Source of the DNA: Cardinalis cardinalis
Lineage: Eukaryota > Chordata > Aves > Passeriformes > Cardinalidae
DNA length: 64,000 nt
Direction of reading: 5' to 3'
Assembly: GCA_014549065.1 (NCBI GenBank)
Contig: JACDOX010000023.1
Coordinates: forward strand, 2,173,980 to 2,237,979
Made by a program: the position numbers and the translations under genes. Of this stretch, positions 1 to 11,260 are shown in pieces. The notes beneath the pieces were generated by a model that saw nothing but the letters and a program-made list of their open reading frames with translations, was not told the origin of the DNA and did not search any database. Positions within the stretch are counted from its first letter, which is position 1, and every line of letters begins with the position of its first letter.

Positions 1-585
1 TAATTGAGAAAGCAAAAGTTACTGATTCCTGATTTTTTTTTTACTTCTAATTAAGTTCAGAAAAATATTTGTTTCATCTATCACCTCTAAACCTCATTAA
101 ACTGAGATGTCATATGTGCTTTATTGAAGTGTTCATTCTTCTCATGAGAAATAGATTAAAGCCAAGGCATCTGTGTCTAACTTGTATTTAACATCAGCAA
201 CTTTTCTAGCAAAGCATACAGCAAAACTCTGCTACATCCNCCTAATAACAGGGGGCATAACTTGCAAAACTGAACCCAGTCCTTAAGGGTGTTATAGGTG
301 TGAGCTGCCACACAAAAGGGAACAAGGGAGTAATTTTTTATGGTTACCTTTGGTACTGATGTGTTTATGTGTCTGCAGAATTAACAACTTGAGTGAACAT
401 CTATGGTTGAGGGATCTAGGGTACCAAAGTGTTATATTTTTAGTCCAGCAGTTACAGGGTAATCACAGAAATATTTCACACTGAATGATAAGTGAGTAAA
501 ACATGGCAACATGTAGAACAACATCAAGAATAACCAGCAGCTCTTCATCCACTCAGAGCCATGTAACTTTCAGAATACAAATTAA
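1..585. other. AT-rich unique DNA, no gene seen
   Basis: No long open frame and no repeat is recognised here. The last six bases before the neighbouring LTR, GGCTTC at 586-591, are one half of its target-site duplication. Confidence 0.6.
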
Positions 586-591
586 GGCTTC

Positions 592-979
592 TGTGACAGT
601 GTTCACAGGGATTTTCAGGTGAGGGAAGAGACGAGAATGTTGACTCCATGTTCAGAAGGCTTGATTTATTACTTTATGATATATATTACATTAAAACTAT
701 ACTAAAAAGAATAGAAGAAAAAGTTTCATCTCAGAANGCTAGCTAAGCTAAGAATAGAAAGGAATGAATAACAAAGGTTTGTGTCTCAGACAGAGTCCAA
801 GCTAACTGGGCTGTGATTGGCCATTAATTATAAACATCCCAGATGGGCCAATCACAGATGCACCTGTTGCATTCCNCAGCAGCCGATAANCATTGTTTAC
901 ATTTTGTTCCTGAAGCTTCTCAGCTTCTCAGGAAGAAAAATCCTAAGAAAGGATTTTTAATGAAAAGCTGTCTGCGACA
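592..979 (-). mobile_element. Solo LTR, short passerine ERV family (copy 1)
   Basis: A 388-bp solo LTR that begins TGTGACAG and ends in GCGACA. It is bounded by an exact 6-bp duplication GGCTTC at 586-591 and 980-985. A 6-bp duplication is usual for class II (ERVK-like) integrations. The body has a T/A-rich left third and a GATTGGCC motif, and it aligns by eye over its whole length with the LTR at 2271-2639. TTTATT at 665-670 is AATAAA on the minus strand, about 75 bp from the left end. This is where a poly(A) signal is expected if transcription runs leftward, so the minus orientation is inferred. No internal retroviral sequence or second LTR is attached, so the provirus was lost by LTR-LTR recombination. 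The sequence type is familiar from songbird genomes, but no family name is claimed. Confidence 0.85.
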
Positions 980-985
980 GGCTTC

Positions 986-1940
986 TNCAGATTAGATACC
1001 TCCCATGATACCCACTCAAACTATAGTTGTGATGCCTTTTATAACAGCTTGTGCTTGAACACCTAAATTCTATCCAAGTCACACACTAGATGCCAGACCA
1101 GGAGCACTAAACCAGAGCTCCATCATCCTCAGTTTTGCCACAGCTCACAGTCAGAAACCAGGACTTAGCAACTAATTTCTATTGAGGAGCTCCTGTCTTC
1201 TAAGAACTAGGTAAGAGGNGTTAAGGCCCATAAGTATGGAAAAAAAATCAAAACAGCAGGAGAGGATTTATGAAAACAGTGAAATACCAAGAGAAAATAA
1301 TTTTGTATTCTAGATATTTCCTGTTTTGAGAATTATTTCTGTTGTTTTGGTGTCAAATTTCCTTCCCCTCCCTCTCTTTCAATTTAATAGTTACTTATGG
1401 CCAGAGTACAATTGAGGGCACAGAGAGTATTTGTCATTTACTCCTTCCAAGGTACTTAACCACTGTGATTCAGAAACCTGCAACTTCCCTTTTCCCAGGT
1501 TTTCAAATAGTTCCAGAGGGCTTCTGGGCAGGCAGTGAATAATTTTCAAGTGCTTTGCTCTTCCTCCACATGTGTTCTAAACTGCCCCAAGAGTGATACA
1601 TTTGTATTTAGATGCACCCACGCTACTCTGCTCACAAGGAAGTTTGCCACATGCAAATCTGGTTCCTGGAGCCCTCTTAGCTGTTTTGTTGGGATGGTTT
1701 TTTTTTGTTTTGGGGTGGTTTTTTTTTTTGGTTTTTTTGGGGTTTTTTTGTGTACATGCAGTCAGCTCAGCAGATACTTCAGCACCAAAGATGTTGGGAT
1801 CAGGGTCTGGAGACTCCAGTGCTGGTCTTGCCCCAGAGAAGGATTTCAGGCTCAGGTCAGTGGCAAAGGCTTAGTTAGATGTGTTGTTTGCAGAGTACCC
1901 TAATGCACTACTCTTCACATTGTGCTTGTTCATGCATGTC
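986..1940. other. Unique DNA with a T/G-rich simple-sequence patch
   Basis: No gene is seen. Positions 1690-1752 hold a low-complexity run of long T tracts broken by GG and GGGG. The 122-residue open frame that crosses it at 1535-1903 is translated low-complexity DNA and is not supported as coding. Confidence 0.5.
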
Positions 1941-2264
1941 CTACAGAATCACTGAGGTTCAAGAAGGCCTCCAAGATTATCAGATCCAACCTTTGANGGA
2001 ACACCAGCTTGTCAACTGGCACTAAGTGCCACATCCAGTNATTTCTTGAACACCCCTAAGGGTGGTGACTCCACCACCTCGCTTGACAGTCCCTTCCAAT
2101 GCTTAACAAAGCTTTCTGTGGAGAAATTCTTCCTTGTGGCCAACCTGATTCTCCCCTAGAACACCTGGAGGCCATTTCCTCTCCTACTGGTTGCCTGGGA
2201 GAAGAGGCCCATCCCCACCTCACTAGACTTTCCTTTCAGGCAATGGTGGAGCACAATGAGGTCT
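1941..2264 (-). mobile_element. CR1 LINE 3' fragment, interrupted (part 1)
   Basis: This is the typical avian CR1 3' region on the minus strand. The plus strand shows the complement of the CR1 tail (ACAGAATCACTGAGG), then the familiar blocks around 'GTGCCACATCCAGT', 'GGTGACTCCACCACCTC', 'CAATGCTTAACAA' and 'GAAATTCTTCCTTGTGG'. The copy is diverged by indels and substitutions, so it is older than the LTR that splits it. It stops at the duplicated CCCTGG (2265-2270) and resumes after 2645. Joining the two flanks restores the CR1 order 'GTCTCC..CTGG..TTTTCTCCAGGCT'. It is a 5'-truncated, non-coding copy. Confidence 0.9.
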
Positions 2265-2270
2265 CCCTGG

Positions 2271-2639
2271 TGTGGTGTTGTGAGGTCCCCAGGATGAGGT
2301 GAGAGATGAGAATTTGACTCCATGCTCTCAGAAGGCCGATATGTTATTTTACGATATTATATTAAAAGAAATGTTATACTAAAACTATACTAAAGAGAGA
2401 GAAAGGATCCATCAGAAGGCTAGAAAAGAATGAATAATAAAAACCTGTGTCTGACTCAGTCTGACGCAGCTGCTGTGATTGGCCGTTAATCAAAAACAAT
2501 TCACATGTTTGGATAAACAATCTCCAGAACACATTCCAGAGGAGCAAAACATGGAGAAGCCNAGGCTTCTCGTCTTCCCAGGAGAAGAAAGCCTGGTGAA
2601 GGGATTTTTCAGAAAATATCATGGTGACACCCTGGTCTT
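2271..2639 (-). mobile_element. Solo LTR, same family (copy 2), nested in CR1
   Basis: A 369-bp LTR that begins TGTGGTGTTG and ends GGTGACA. It is flanked by an exact 6-bp duplication CCCTGG at 2265-2270 and 2640-2645. It matches the LTR at 592-979 in order (GAGAATTTGACTCCATG, the ATATTA/ACTATAC block, GTGATTGGCC, the TTCTC/AGGAGAAGAAA end), but it has lost the AATAAA seen in copy 1. It sits inside the minus-strand CR1, which dates it after that CR1. Its own distinct duplication shows that it integrated independently of copy 1 and that the pair are not the two ends of one provirus. Confidence 0.87.
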
Positions 2640-2645
2640 TTCTCC

Positions 2646-2700
2646 AGGCTAAACATCCCCAGGCACTCCTNGTGTGCCTTAGAGAAGACACACTTCTTAT
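2646..2700 (-). mobile_element. CR1 LINE fragment, interrupted (part 2)
   Basis: The sequence after the LTR, TCTTTTCTCCAGGCTAAACA, is the CR1 segment that normally follows the point where part 1 breaks off. The match fades by about 2700. Confidence 0.75.
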
Positions 2701-5700
2701 TATTTACACACACATGACAGTCTTTCTTTACAGTTCTTTTTATATCTGGCACACCTGCACCCTGGATGGATGCTCGCTTTCTATCCGAATCAGACAAATA
2801 TTGGGACATCTGATACTGAGCAAACTTGGTACATTTTGACAGGATTGTGCTAACCTTATTAGCACAGTATTGCACAGACAGACCATCTGCTGTTTGATGC
2901 TTCTGCAAGACTCAAAAGTAAAACCTTCATACAAATAAATATTCTAAGCAGTATTAAAATAAAATCTACAAAGATGTAAAGTTATACTTACACCATTCTT
3001 GATAAATTATTAAACACATGCAGCATTGTCCAGAATCACAAGCTTGAGGTGATTTGAAAGCTTAGAGATACACACAAAGTTTGAATCCACCTACAAGCAT
3101 CCACAGTTATTCCAAGGCAGAATCTCACCTATCCTAGAGGTCAGCAGGAGTTNTCCCTTTCACTTCATATGGGAAAAAGTGATACAGCCTTACCCTGCCA
3201 GCTATTGATTAAAGCAGCAAGGCTTTCCCTGGGCTTTTTCAGTGCCTTGAGAATGTTTATCCCCAAGGAGATCACAGGTAAACTGTGTAAAGAGAAAGCT
3301 AAACCACTTGTTTTTAGCTATAGATGTATTTTGATTTCTATTTATAGCATTTAANTCATATAAAGAGTGATATAAGCATTATTCTAGTACTTCATATTGA
3401 GCAAGGAACTTACAGTCAGTCTTCCATGCAAATTAGCAATATAGATCAAAATATTTGAAGTAATTNATGTTTCCTATTACTCCTAGGCTAGGCAGGCTTG
3501 ATCTCATGGGGTACTTATGTTCTTATTTTGAGCTGTGCTAACTTATATGAATGATGGAAATAAATTGGTATGTCTCACTGCATTCCTCCTAACTATGGTC
3601 TCATATTCCAACACTTAAAAAGAGTTGATTAGCAAGGTTACATGATTAATGATACATGATTACCATCATCACCCATTCATAATAAATAGTATTGCTTGAA
3701 GTAACTTAAAAATTAAATAACCCTGGTACAGCAAATACAGCTTCAGCCTTCACCAGCCCTTTCTATAATCTTGGGAAAAAAAACCCTACAAAAAGCAAGT
3801 TCATGAAAAACATGTGTGTTTATGGTTATGAGAGAACTACAAGAGAAAAGAGTTACCCACACAGATCATGTAGTAAACACATCCCAGATCAACATAAGAG
3901 CACAAGANTGTCCAATTAAAAAACACAAAACCAAGAAAACCCCACAGAAGAGTTAAGACAAGNTAATGATTCAATGCTAGCTACATTTGAGCTTGCAATA
4001 CATGAACTGACAGCTTGTAAAAGTCAATAGAGGAACCCTTCTTCCTTCATGCTCTACTTTTAGATGCTGCTTGTTTATTTGAAGCAGCAAACCCTACCAG
4101 AGGCATAAAACTGACTAGGTGGATCAGGAAACTGGTAAAAGCAGGATTGTTGTAGTAAAGTTTTTCCTCAGACCCACACAGTATTTGCTTACACCTGTAN
4201 ATCAATCTCATCTTACTACATGAAGATAACAAATGTTTTCATTCTGTTGTTAAAAACATTAATTGTACTGATTTCAGCTCTCCAGTCACATCTAATAGAA
4301 CAGATGTAGAGAAAGCAATCCTCCCACCACCATTGCATATAAGCAAAGGAAAAAAATTACTTAAGTTATTTNAAAAATTCCTACATAACCAGCTTGTGTT
4401 CATATTGGAGACATTTTAAGGCTTTGGAGTGTTTTTATTTAGCTTCTTTTCNGTTAACAAGCCAGATGCACCTGAATGAACACTTCATGCTCATGAAGGT
4501 CATCACCTCCTGTTGTGTTTCTTTTTCAGTACACAAGTATTGTAGAGCTACTCTTCAGTATCAAAGGATGCAGAATAACACCTGATTGGACCCACAGTAA
4601 AACTGTTGATTTTTGAAGTAATAATGAAGGAGAAAAATTTAATATCCACCCCTCAGCTCAAAGTACCTGATCTACAAGTCTTAGTACTGTCTGGTAGAGA
4701 AAGATCTATGCTGGATCCAGTCAATAATATTTTCAGTTATTGTCCAAAAATTGTAAAAGTGAATAAAAACGCTTCCTTTTAATGTCACTGGAATTTTGGT
4801 GGAAGCTTGACATCTAGAGTGATGTTTACACACACACAGTCAGACAGTTTGTATTCCAAAAATAAGCCCTTAAATTGTGATATCTTTAGGGAAATCATCT
4901 CCCCTTTTTGAGGTCTGCAAATGATAAAACAATTCTTTCTAAATCATTGTTGCTCTAGGTTAAACATATCTCCAAATCTTTGGCCTGGTAATTCAGTAGG
5001 AATTGCNTGAGGACCACATACTCAAAGATTTGAATGCTGCTTTGTATTTTTAGAGTTGTTAAATAGGTACATGTACCTGGCTAAATATAGTGCTAAATAA
5101 AAAATTCTGTCCATGGTTTTGGAGAAAAATTACACTGAAATTGAAGCAAAACTATTTGGGTTCTAAAAACACTTTATAATACAATCTCATGAGCTCCAGA
5201 GAAAGATATCATGACTACAAAGTAAACTAAGCATAAGCACTTTTGAAGATTCAGTGAGGAATTTGAGTACATCTTTAGTACATCACAGAAAAATAAGACT
5301 TCTGAAGTGCTATACAACTACAGCAAAAATATCATTTTAGCATGTTTTAATGTTTTTCCTCTTGAAGAAAAAAAACGCTAGCGTGCTTAGAATGCAAAAC
5401 CAAAGCACACAGATGATGGAGTTTGTAAAGGTTCTACTTTACAAACTGTCAGCACAGACAAACTTCTCTAGACGATGGGTTGCCCATATACTTAAACCAT
5501 ACACTTTATAGTTTGAAGATAAATTTGGCAATCCAATTGTGTAAAGAAACTCAACACATGCCAATTTGTAGAACTGAAACATGAAACTTTCAGTATGCAA
5601 TTCCCAAATACCACAGGGGTTTGACATGGAAATGCAGCCATTGCACCTTACCTAGATTTTTGTTAGCTGTCTCTTCCTCCAAGGAGACCCCAGAGTAGAA

Positions 5701-7045
5701 TTCTGTATTCCATACAGAAAGGAAACTTGGGCACCCTCAAATGGCTCCACATTAACTCCTGGGCAGAGCAGAGAACTGGACAATGCAGCTGTCCACAGCT
5801 GAACCACAAGGAAAGTCTTGGGAGGTTATTTTTATGTCACTCTGACACACACTCTGCTCTCAGGGTGCTCAAAAAGCCACCTTCACTGAAGAGCCACAGG
5901 GCTCTTTTTCCAAGAGCCAAGCAAACCTCATCCTCTTCATGCATATCACTGCTGGAGATCTATAACCTTGTTGACCCAAAAGCACATTTCCACAAGCAGC
6001 AGAAGCCACAGGAATGGCTCCCACCTCTGCACAGGAGGAGAAAGTCAAATCTAAATCTTTGCTATCCTGCAGAACATCCCAGTCACAGGGGCTGCTGTTA
6101 GAGGCATTTCCATCCCCACTTGATACAGCTCAACTGAGCCATGCAGGAAGCATCACAGCATTGCTGGTGAGCCAGAAGATAATTCCTACTCCCCAAATGC
6201 AGTTACAGATGATATTACTCTATGAAACAGAAATACTGACAGAAAGAACATANCATTACAAAGCCATTGTTCCAGCAGCAGTTATTTGCCTGAACACATT
6301 TGTGACCTGAGCTGTCTACAGCATCTTGGCATACNTTACAAAAACAATGTGCACACCACATTTTGCCTAGAGAAAAAATCATCACCAAATTGCTGAAACA
6401 CAAATAGATCAGCTTTATTTATGACAACCTGAGAAAAATGCTAACAGCTCCTAATTGTTTCTTGATACTGGTGACTAACAAGCTACATGGTTCAGACCTC
6501 GTGTGCTTTAATCTTGAGTGGCAAATCAACATTCAATGGGCAGATCCACTCATCAGACAAGGGCTCATTGTTCTCTCCAAAAGGAAAATGGCAAATACTG
6601 AATGAAACCAAGTAAAATCTTNACAAAAAAGGATGAGACATTGTTTACTTATCTAGCAAAACATACTAGTTCAGCTTATTTTTAAGCTAAGATAGAAAAA
6701 TGTATTTGAGCACTGGAATGAGATTGCCATATGCCATCAGAATCTGAGTTTAAAATGAAAATGAACCAACTCTGGCTTCTGTTTCCAATATGGATGACAA
6801 TGTTCAGCTGTCTAAAGGCATTTCTTCCATTTTTTGGATATAAAAGAGGCAATTTACACCCAGTTCTTCACTGAAAGCAATTTGTCACTACTTCCATCTT
6901 TGCCATTATAGATGCAGCTGCCCTGATTTATGCCAGTGTGTTAACAGAATCAGGCAGCTACACTACAATAATGCAAATGTTGCCTTGCTGTGTACTGCAT
7001 TGCCCTAAATGCCATTGCAGAGCTGCATAATTTACATACTGCATA
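2701..7045. other. AT-rich unique DNA, no gene supported
   Basis: No repeat is recognised and no convincing coding region is seen. A 14-bp perfect palindrome AGGTACATGTACCT lies at 5065-5078. A 51-bp exon-like segment on the minus strand (5652-5702) is discussed in the findings. The stretch 6740-7010, which includes an octamer ATGCAAAT at 6971-6978, reads like possible conserved non-coding DNA but cannot be confirmed from one sequence. Confidence 0.5.
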
Positions 7046-7090
7046 TACACACACATTATACACAAACACACACACACACATATATATATC
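7046..7090. repeat. CA/TA microsatellite
   Basis: An imperfect ACACAC run with interruptions passes into TATATATATA. It is a compound dinucleotide repeat and probably length-variable. Confidence 0.9.
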
Positions 7091-10000
7091 TGTCTTCTGA
7101 GTATTTTTATGTCCTAATTAGTTGTATCTTGCCCATGCTGGTGAGGTTTGTGCCAAGCATGCCGCGTGTGCTGGGAGGTTTGTAACACGACTAGCCCATT
7201 ACTGGCAGTCAGAGAGAGCGATAGTAAAGGTCATTTTTGTTTATGCCAGACACAGGATGTTTCAGAAGCTTTTATGAAGCAGCTACATCTGTGCTCTCTG
7301 TGGGTTGGATCCACTCCATACATACTGCTGGAGGACAGAAAAAGCAGATTAGACAAGAGGGAAGCGCTTATCCTGGGCTTCACTGGGAGCCAATCTCNCT
7401 AAATGCTCCACATAACCCAGGCTCTTCACAGCATCCCAGGCAGTGGGGCTGTGCAGCTCTTCATGGAGGGACAAAGGCTGCTCTTTATTATCAGTTCTAA
7501 TCTAATAGNAAGGGTTCATGGCTTTTATTTCCTCCATAGCAAAATTAACTCTACTTGCAAAGCTTCCTCCCCCTCAGAGGGAAATAAGATGTAGGCTCAG
7601 AAGCCCAAATCCGCAATGATATTTAAGTGCCTGAGGAACTGTGCCAGAGTGTCTGGCAGGGGAAGCTAAACAGACTCAATTTTAAAAGGGAACATGGTGA
7701 ATGGAGAGACAGACTGAAAGCTCAGGAGAATGAAGTGCTCCTTTAATCTACTATGGGGGGAGCTGTTGTGGCAAAGCCAACTTCTTCTCAGTTCTTGCTC
7801 AGCTGTGTGCTTTAACCCACCATGAGTGCCATGTCCACCCGTATTTGAGACTGGCTTTTGCTGCAGCTGCCACCAAACTAGTCACAGATGCTGCTTCCAG
7901 GGCATCAACAGCAGTGTGATGGGAACTGGACAGAGATAAATACAGCTTGTATTGAACACATGAACAAGTTCCTTGTCCTGCAGGACTAATAAAAATACTC
8001 TCTGTGAAAGATACTAATATTCACCTTGCTTAGAAACAAGGCAAAAAAGAAGTAGAAGCAGTAGAAAACATTTTTTAAAACCCCGCATTACTAATGATAC
8101 TCTACAGCCTGTACATTTTGTCATTAAAATGTTATTTTCCATTTTTANATCTTAACATTTTACAGTGAACCCATTTTATTAATTTCCTTATATGTCTGTT
8201 CTGGGACAAAGTTTGTTCTCAGCAGTACTTGGGTAAATATGTAGCTGATGAAATTACCCTGATCTCACAGCACTGCAACAGAGGACACTTTGGCTCTCTG
8301 TGTGCACAGGAATTCTGGCTAAAGAGTGACACAGTGGTGGGACTCCATCAGCACATGTAGGTTGCTTAACACACAGTACACCCAATATGANACTGCTAAC
8401 CTGCAGGTAATAACTTCACTTTAATCATGTGTCTTATTTGAGATAATAGAAGAAAATTTTAGGGGCTTTAAATATCCCTATTACAGCCAAGTTAGTCTTT
8501 ACAGAAATGTTAAAACCCCAGAAATAATTTGCCACGTTCTAATACAAAGGAACAGTTTTCCAATGTTGATGTTCAACATGTAGATACATGGAAAAGACAG
8601 CAGTGGAAAAAAATGAGAACAACCAAAAAAGGAAAAAAAAGTCAGTGAAGAAACCTCTTTTTCATTTCATTATTGTGAAATTAACTAAAATTTAGCTTAT
8701 TAATCATCAAAAAGCCAAAAAACAAAAACCACAAAAGTTATTGGTTCATATTTTTTATTATTTCACCCTATTCTCACAAAGATCACACCTGCTTAAGGAA
8801 GACTCTACAGCAGAGGAAAAGAAAGCAAGTGAATGTCAGGAATAGCTCCTATATTTGTATTCCCAAAAGCCTTATATACAGAAGTCTTTGTATTAAAAAA
8901 AAAAAAAAAAAATCTGAAAATCTTCAGGGGGACTAGAAGCTGAAAAGAGATTTCTTCAATTCACTGTATTGCTTTCTCAAATAACAGAAAAACACTATTA
9001 GAATCTTACATTGATTTATCTGATTTGAAGTGAGGTTAGGAAACATATGCTAGAACAAACAAGTATCAGTCCTTGTGCCTGTGCTTTGAAGACACACAAA
9101 CCCCTTTCACTCCAGTCTCTGATGTGTTTACGGAAACAAAAGACATAATTTATCTGCCATAAGGTGTTCACTGAAGAAGTTCATGCTGTGAGGATTTCCA
9201 TGGCAACTACTTAAAGAGACATAAGTGCTCATTTTTGAAACTGAAAACCCAGGGACATGATTAGCTACAGTAATAATACCACATAAACCACCTAAACAGA
9301 GATCTTTTGTTCAGGGCCAAATTCTCTTTTCCTATGTGAGAATCACTTTCCTAAATTAACCAAAAACAAAAACACCAAACCAAAACAAGCCTAAAGAAAA
9401 TACTTATGTTTTCTCTTAAAAATTTTACAAGAAACAATAATGCACTTACATATGCACACAAAGCTGAAATAATTACTTCCTTAAATTATGTGATGTACAA
9501 ACTTTAGGTAGTCCATAAAAAGCATACATGGGGATTANACAGTGCCACTCCAAAGAGACACAAAATCAGATTTTGCAGAACTTGTCCAAATCTATCGAAA
9601 TTCATTTGCAAAGAAAATCCAAAGAGATGACAAGCACTCAATGGTCACTAAAAGATTTAAAAGAACTCAGAAGTACAATAAAGCTGCAACAACAAATTGA
9701 AGNTTTGGCGCAATAGAGCAGAAAAAAGGAGAACCCAAATCAATAGGCATTGCTCCAAAGTGAAGAAGTAAAAAACAAGCAACACCTACCTTTAGCAGAG
9801 AACTGGAGCAACCTGCATACCTGCATACCTTGCTCTCCAGGTACAGTCTTGATTTTACCAGGCACAAATCAGGGACAGGAGTTAAGCACCTGCATCCAAT
9901 CCCAACCTGCAGACCCATTAGAGATCACAACCAGAAAGCACAAATGCAATCCAAGGTTAATTTGTAATGGGATGGGGCTGATAGGGAACAAGTCCTAAAA

Positions 10001-11003
10001 CCACTTGGTCCCAACTAAGTATTCTCAGCTGTGGTTTTTATGGTGCTTGCTTGATCCAGCTGAATGTATACATCTCACAGAGATTATGGTAGATACTTTT
10101 ATTCATAGGTCAGAATTTAAAAGCTCTCCTTCTTCAGTACAGTAAAGTTGACATAAAGCACTAAAGACAGCTTGAAAACTACACTTNATGTGATCATCTG
10201 CAGGAAAGGATTTTATATCAACTCAAATAAAACTTCACAGAACTCCTAGTTTTTATATTCTCTTTAATTCTCATCTATTTCAGATCTCCATTAAAACTGC
10301 ATAGCATTAATTTATCAGGAAAGCTTAATAGACTCCTGTTGGAAGATTTGTCCGTTGAGTTGATATTAATGTCACTTTGTGCAAGGCCTGAACAGATGTC
10401 CTTTTTTTCCTATAAGGGCTATTATTCGAAGCTATGCTCACAGAGCCAGTTTCTTACAATAAAAATGCCTGGAAATAAATGTTCCCTGAGATACAGCATC
10501 TCATCTTTTTGTCTTCTGACTGGCGAAACAATGACAAAACTGCATTGTTCATTTTAAAGGACATTTGAGGACTCATTCATGAAAGACACAATAGTGGTGG
10601 AGAGATGTATCAAGGAAGAGCAGTGAGTCAGACTCTCCGCAGCTACATTGGCTGGAAGAAGCCACTTAGAACCAGGCTCCACATGAACTCCCCTTACAAT
10701 TCTACTCTTGCTATTTTTAGCACTGAAAAATACTTTAACTCTTACTCTCTTGGGCTAAAGGCGCATAGCAAGATTTAAAGGGACTTAAACTAAACTGTCT
10801 TGGGATTATAGCAATAGGCAGCAAAACCTTTGCTAGGGGTGCCCTCCAAATGGGATGAAGAAAAGGATGAGCGGAGCTAGAGGAGAACAAAAGCAGAATT
10901 AATGCACAAATTCCTATACCCACTGATCAGCCAGTGTCCTGCAAGCAGAGACTGGGCATGAAAACAACTCCACGGTCAGAGTTGAGTGGAGAGCGGATAT
11001 TTG
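7091..11003. other. AT-rich unique DNA with poly(A) run, no gene seen
   Basis: An uninterrupted run of 18 A lies at 8895-8912. No transposon body was recognised beside it, so it is not called a retroposon tail. The open frames here are short, in mixed orientations and without splice logic. An RFX-like palindrome at 9194-9207 is listed separately. Confidence 0.5.
9194..9207 (-). promoter_or_regulatory. RFX X-box-like palindrome
   Basis: The minus strand reads GTTGCCATGGAAAT, one base from the well-known X-box form GTTGCCATGGAAAC bound by RFX-family factors. The site lies in AT-rich DNA with no promoter evidence around it. Function is inferred from the motif alone, and a 14-bp near match can occur by chance. 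Confidence 0.3.
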
Positions 11004-11176
11004 TTCTCACTGTCCCCTTCATCTGTCACTGCTGTTCTAAATAAGAAGCTTGACTAGGCCAATATTCAAGCAGCAATCAATTTATTAATTAATATGGTAA
11101 AGTATGAGCAATACAGCGCTGGGTACAGTGGGGGAAGTTTTCCCTCCATCTGCACACTGATAGCTGAGGCTTACAG

Positions 11177-11186
11177 GTATTTATAG
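11177..11186 (-). promoter_or_regulatory. LTR TATA box
   Basis: On the minus strand this reads CTATAAATAC. It lies about 95 bp ahead of a poly(A) signal at plus 11081-11086. This spacing is typical of a compact retroviral R region, so the site is read as the LTR core promoter. Present activity is unknown. Confidence 0.6.
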
Positions 11187-11204
11187 GGGTACTCATCAGC
11201 TTTC

Positions 11205-11260
11205 TCAGCAGTTTCTAGTCCCAATTTCTACTCATCAGCAGTTTCTAGTCCCAATTTTTA
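11205..11260. repeat. Tandem duplication of about 30 bp in the LTR
   Basis: Two neighbouring copies share CAGCAGTTTCTAGTCCCAAT, with small differences at their ends. They fall in the inferred U3 of the minus-strand LTR, where enhancer-type duplications are common. Confidence 0.8.

Noticed and set aside
1535..1903. 122-codon plus-strand frame with Phe/Val-rich segment
   Set aside because: The hydrophobic block is the translated T/G low-complexity tract at 1690-1752.
592..2639. The two short LTRs as the ends of one deleted provirus
   Set aside because: They have different target-site duplications, with CR1 and unique sequence between them and no retroviral remnants.
8895..8912. Run of 18 A as a retroposed gene tail
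   Set aside because: No adjacent coding or SINE body and no flanking duplication was seen.
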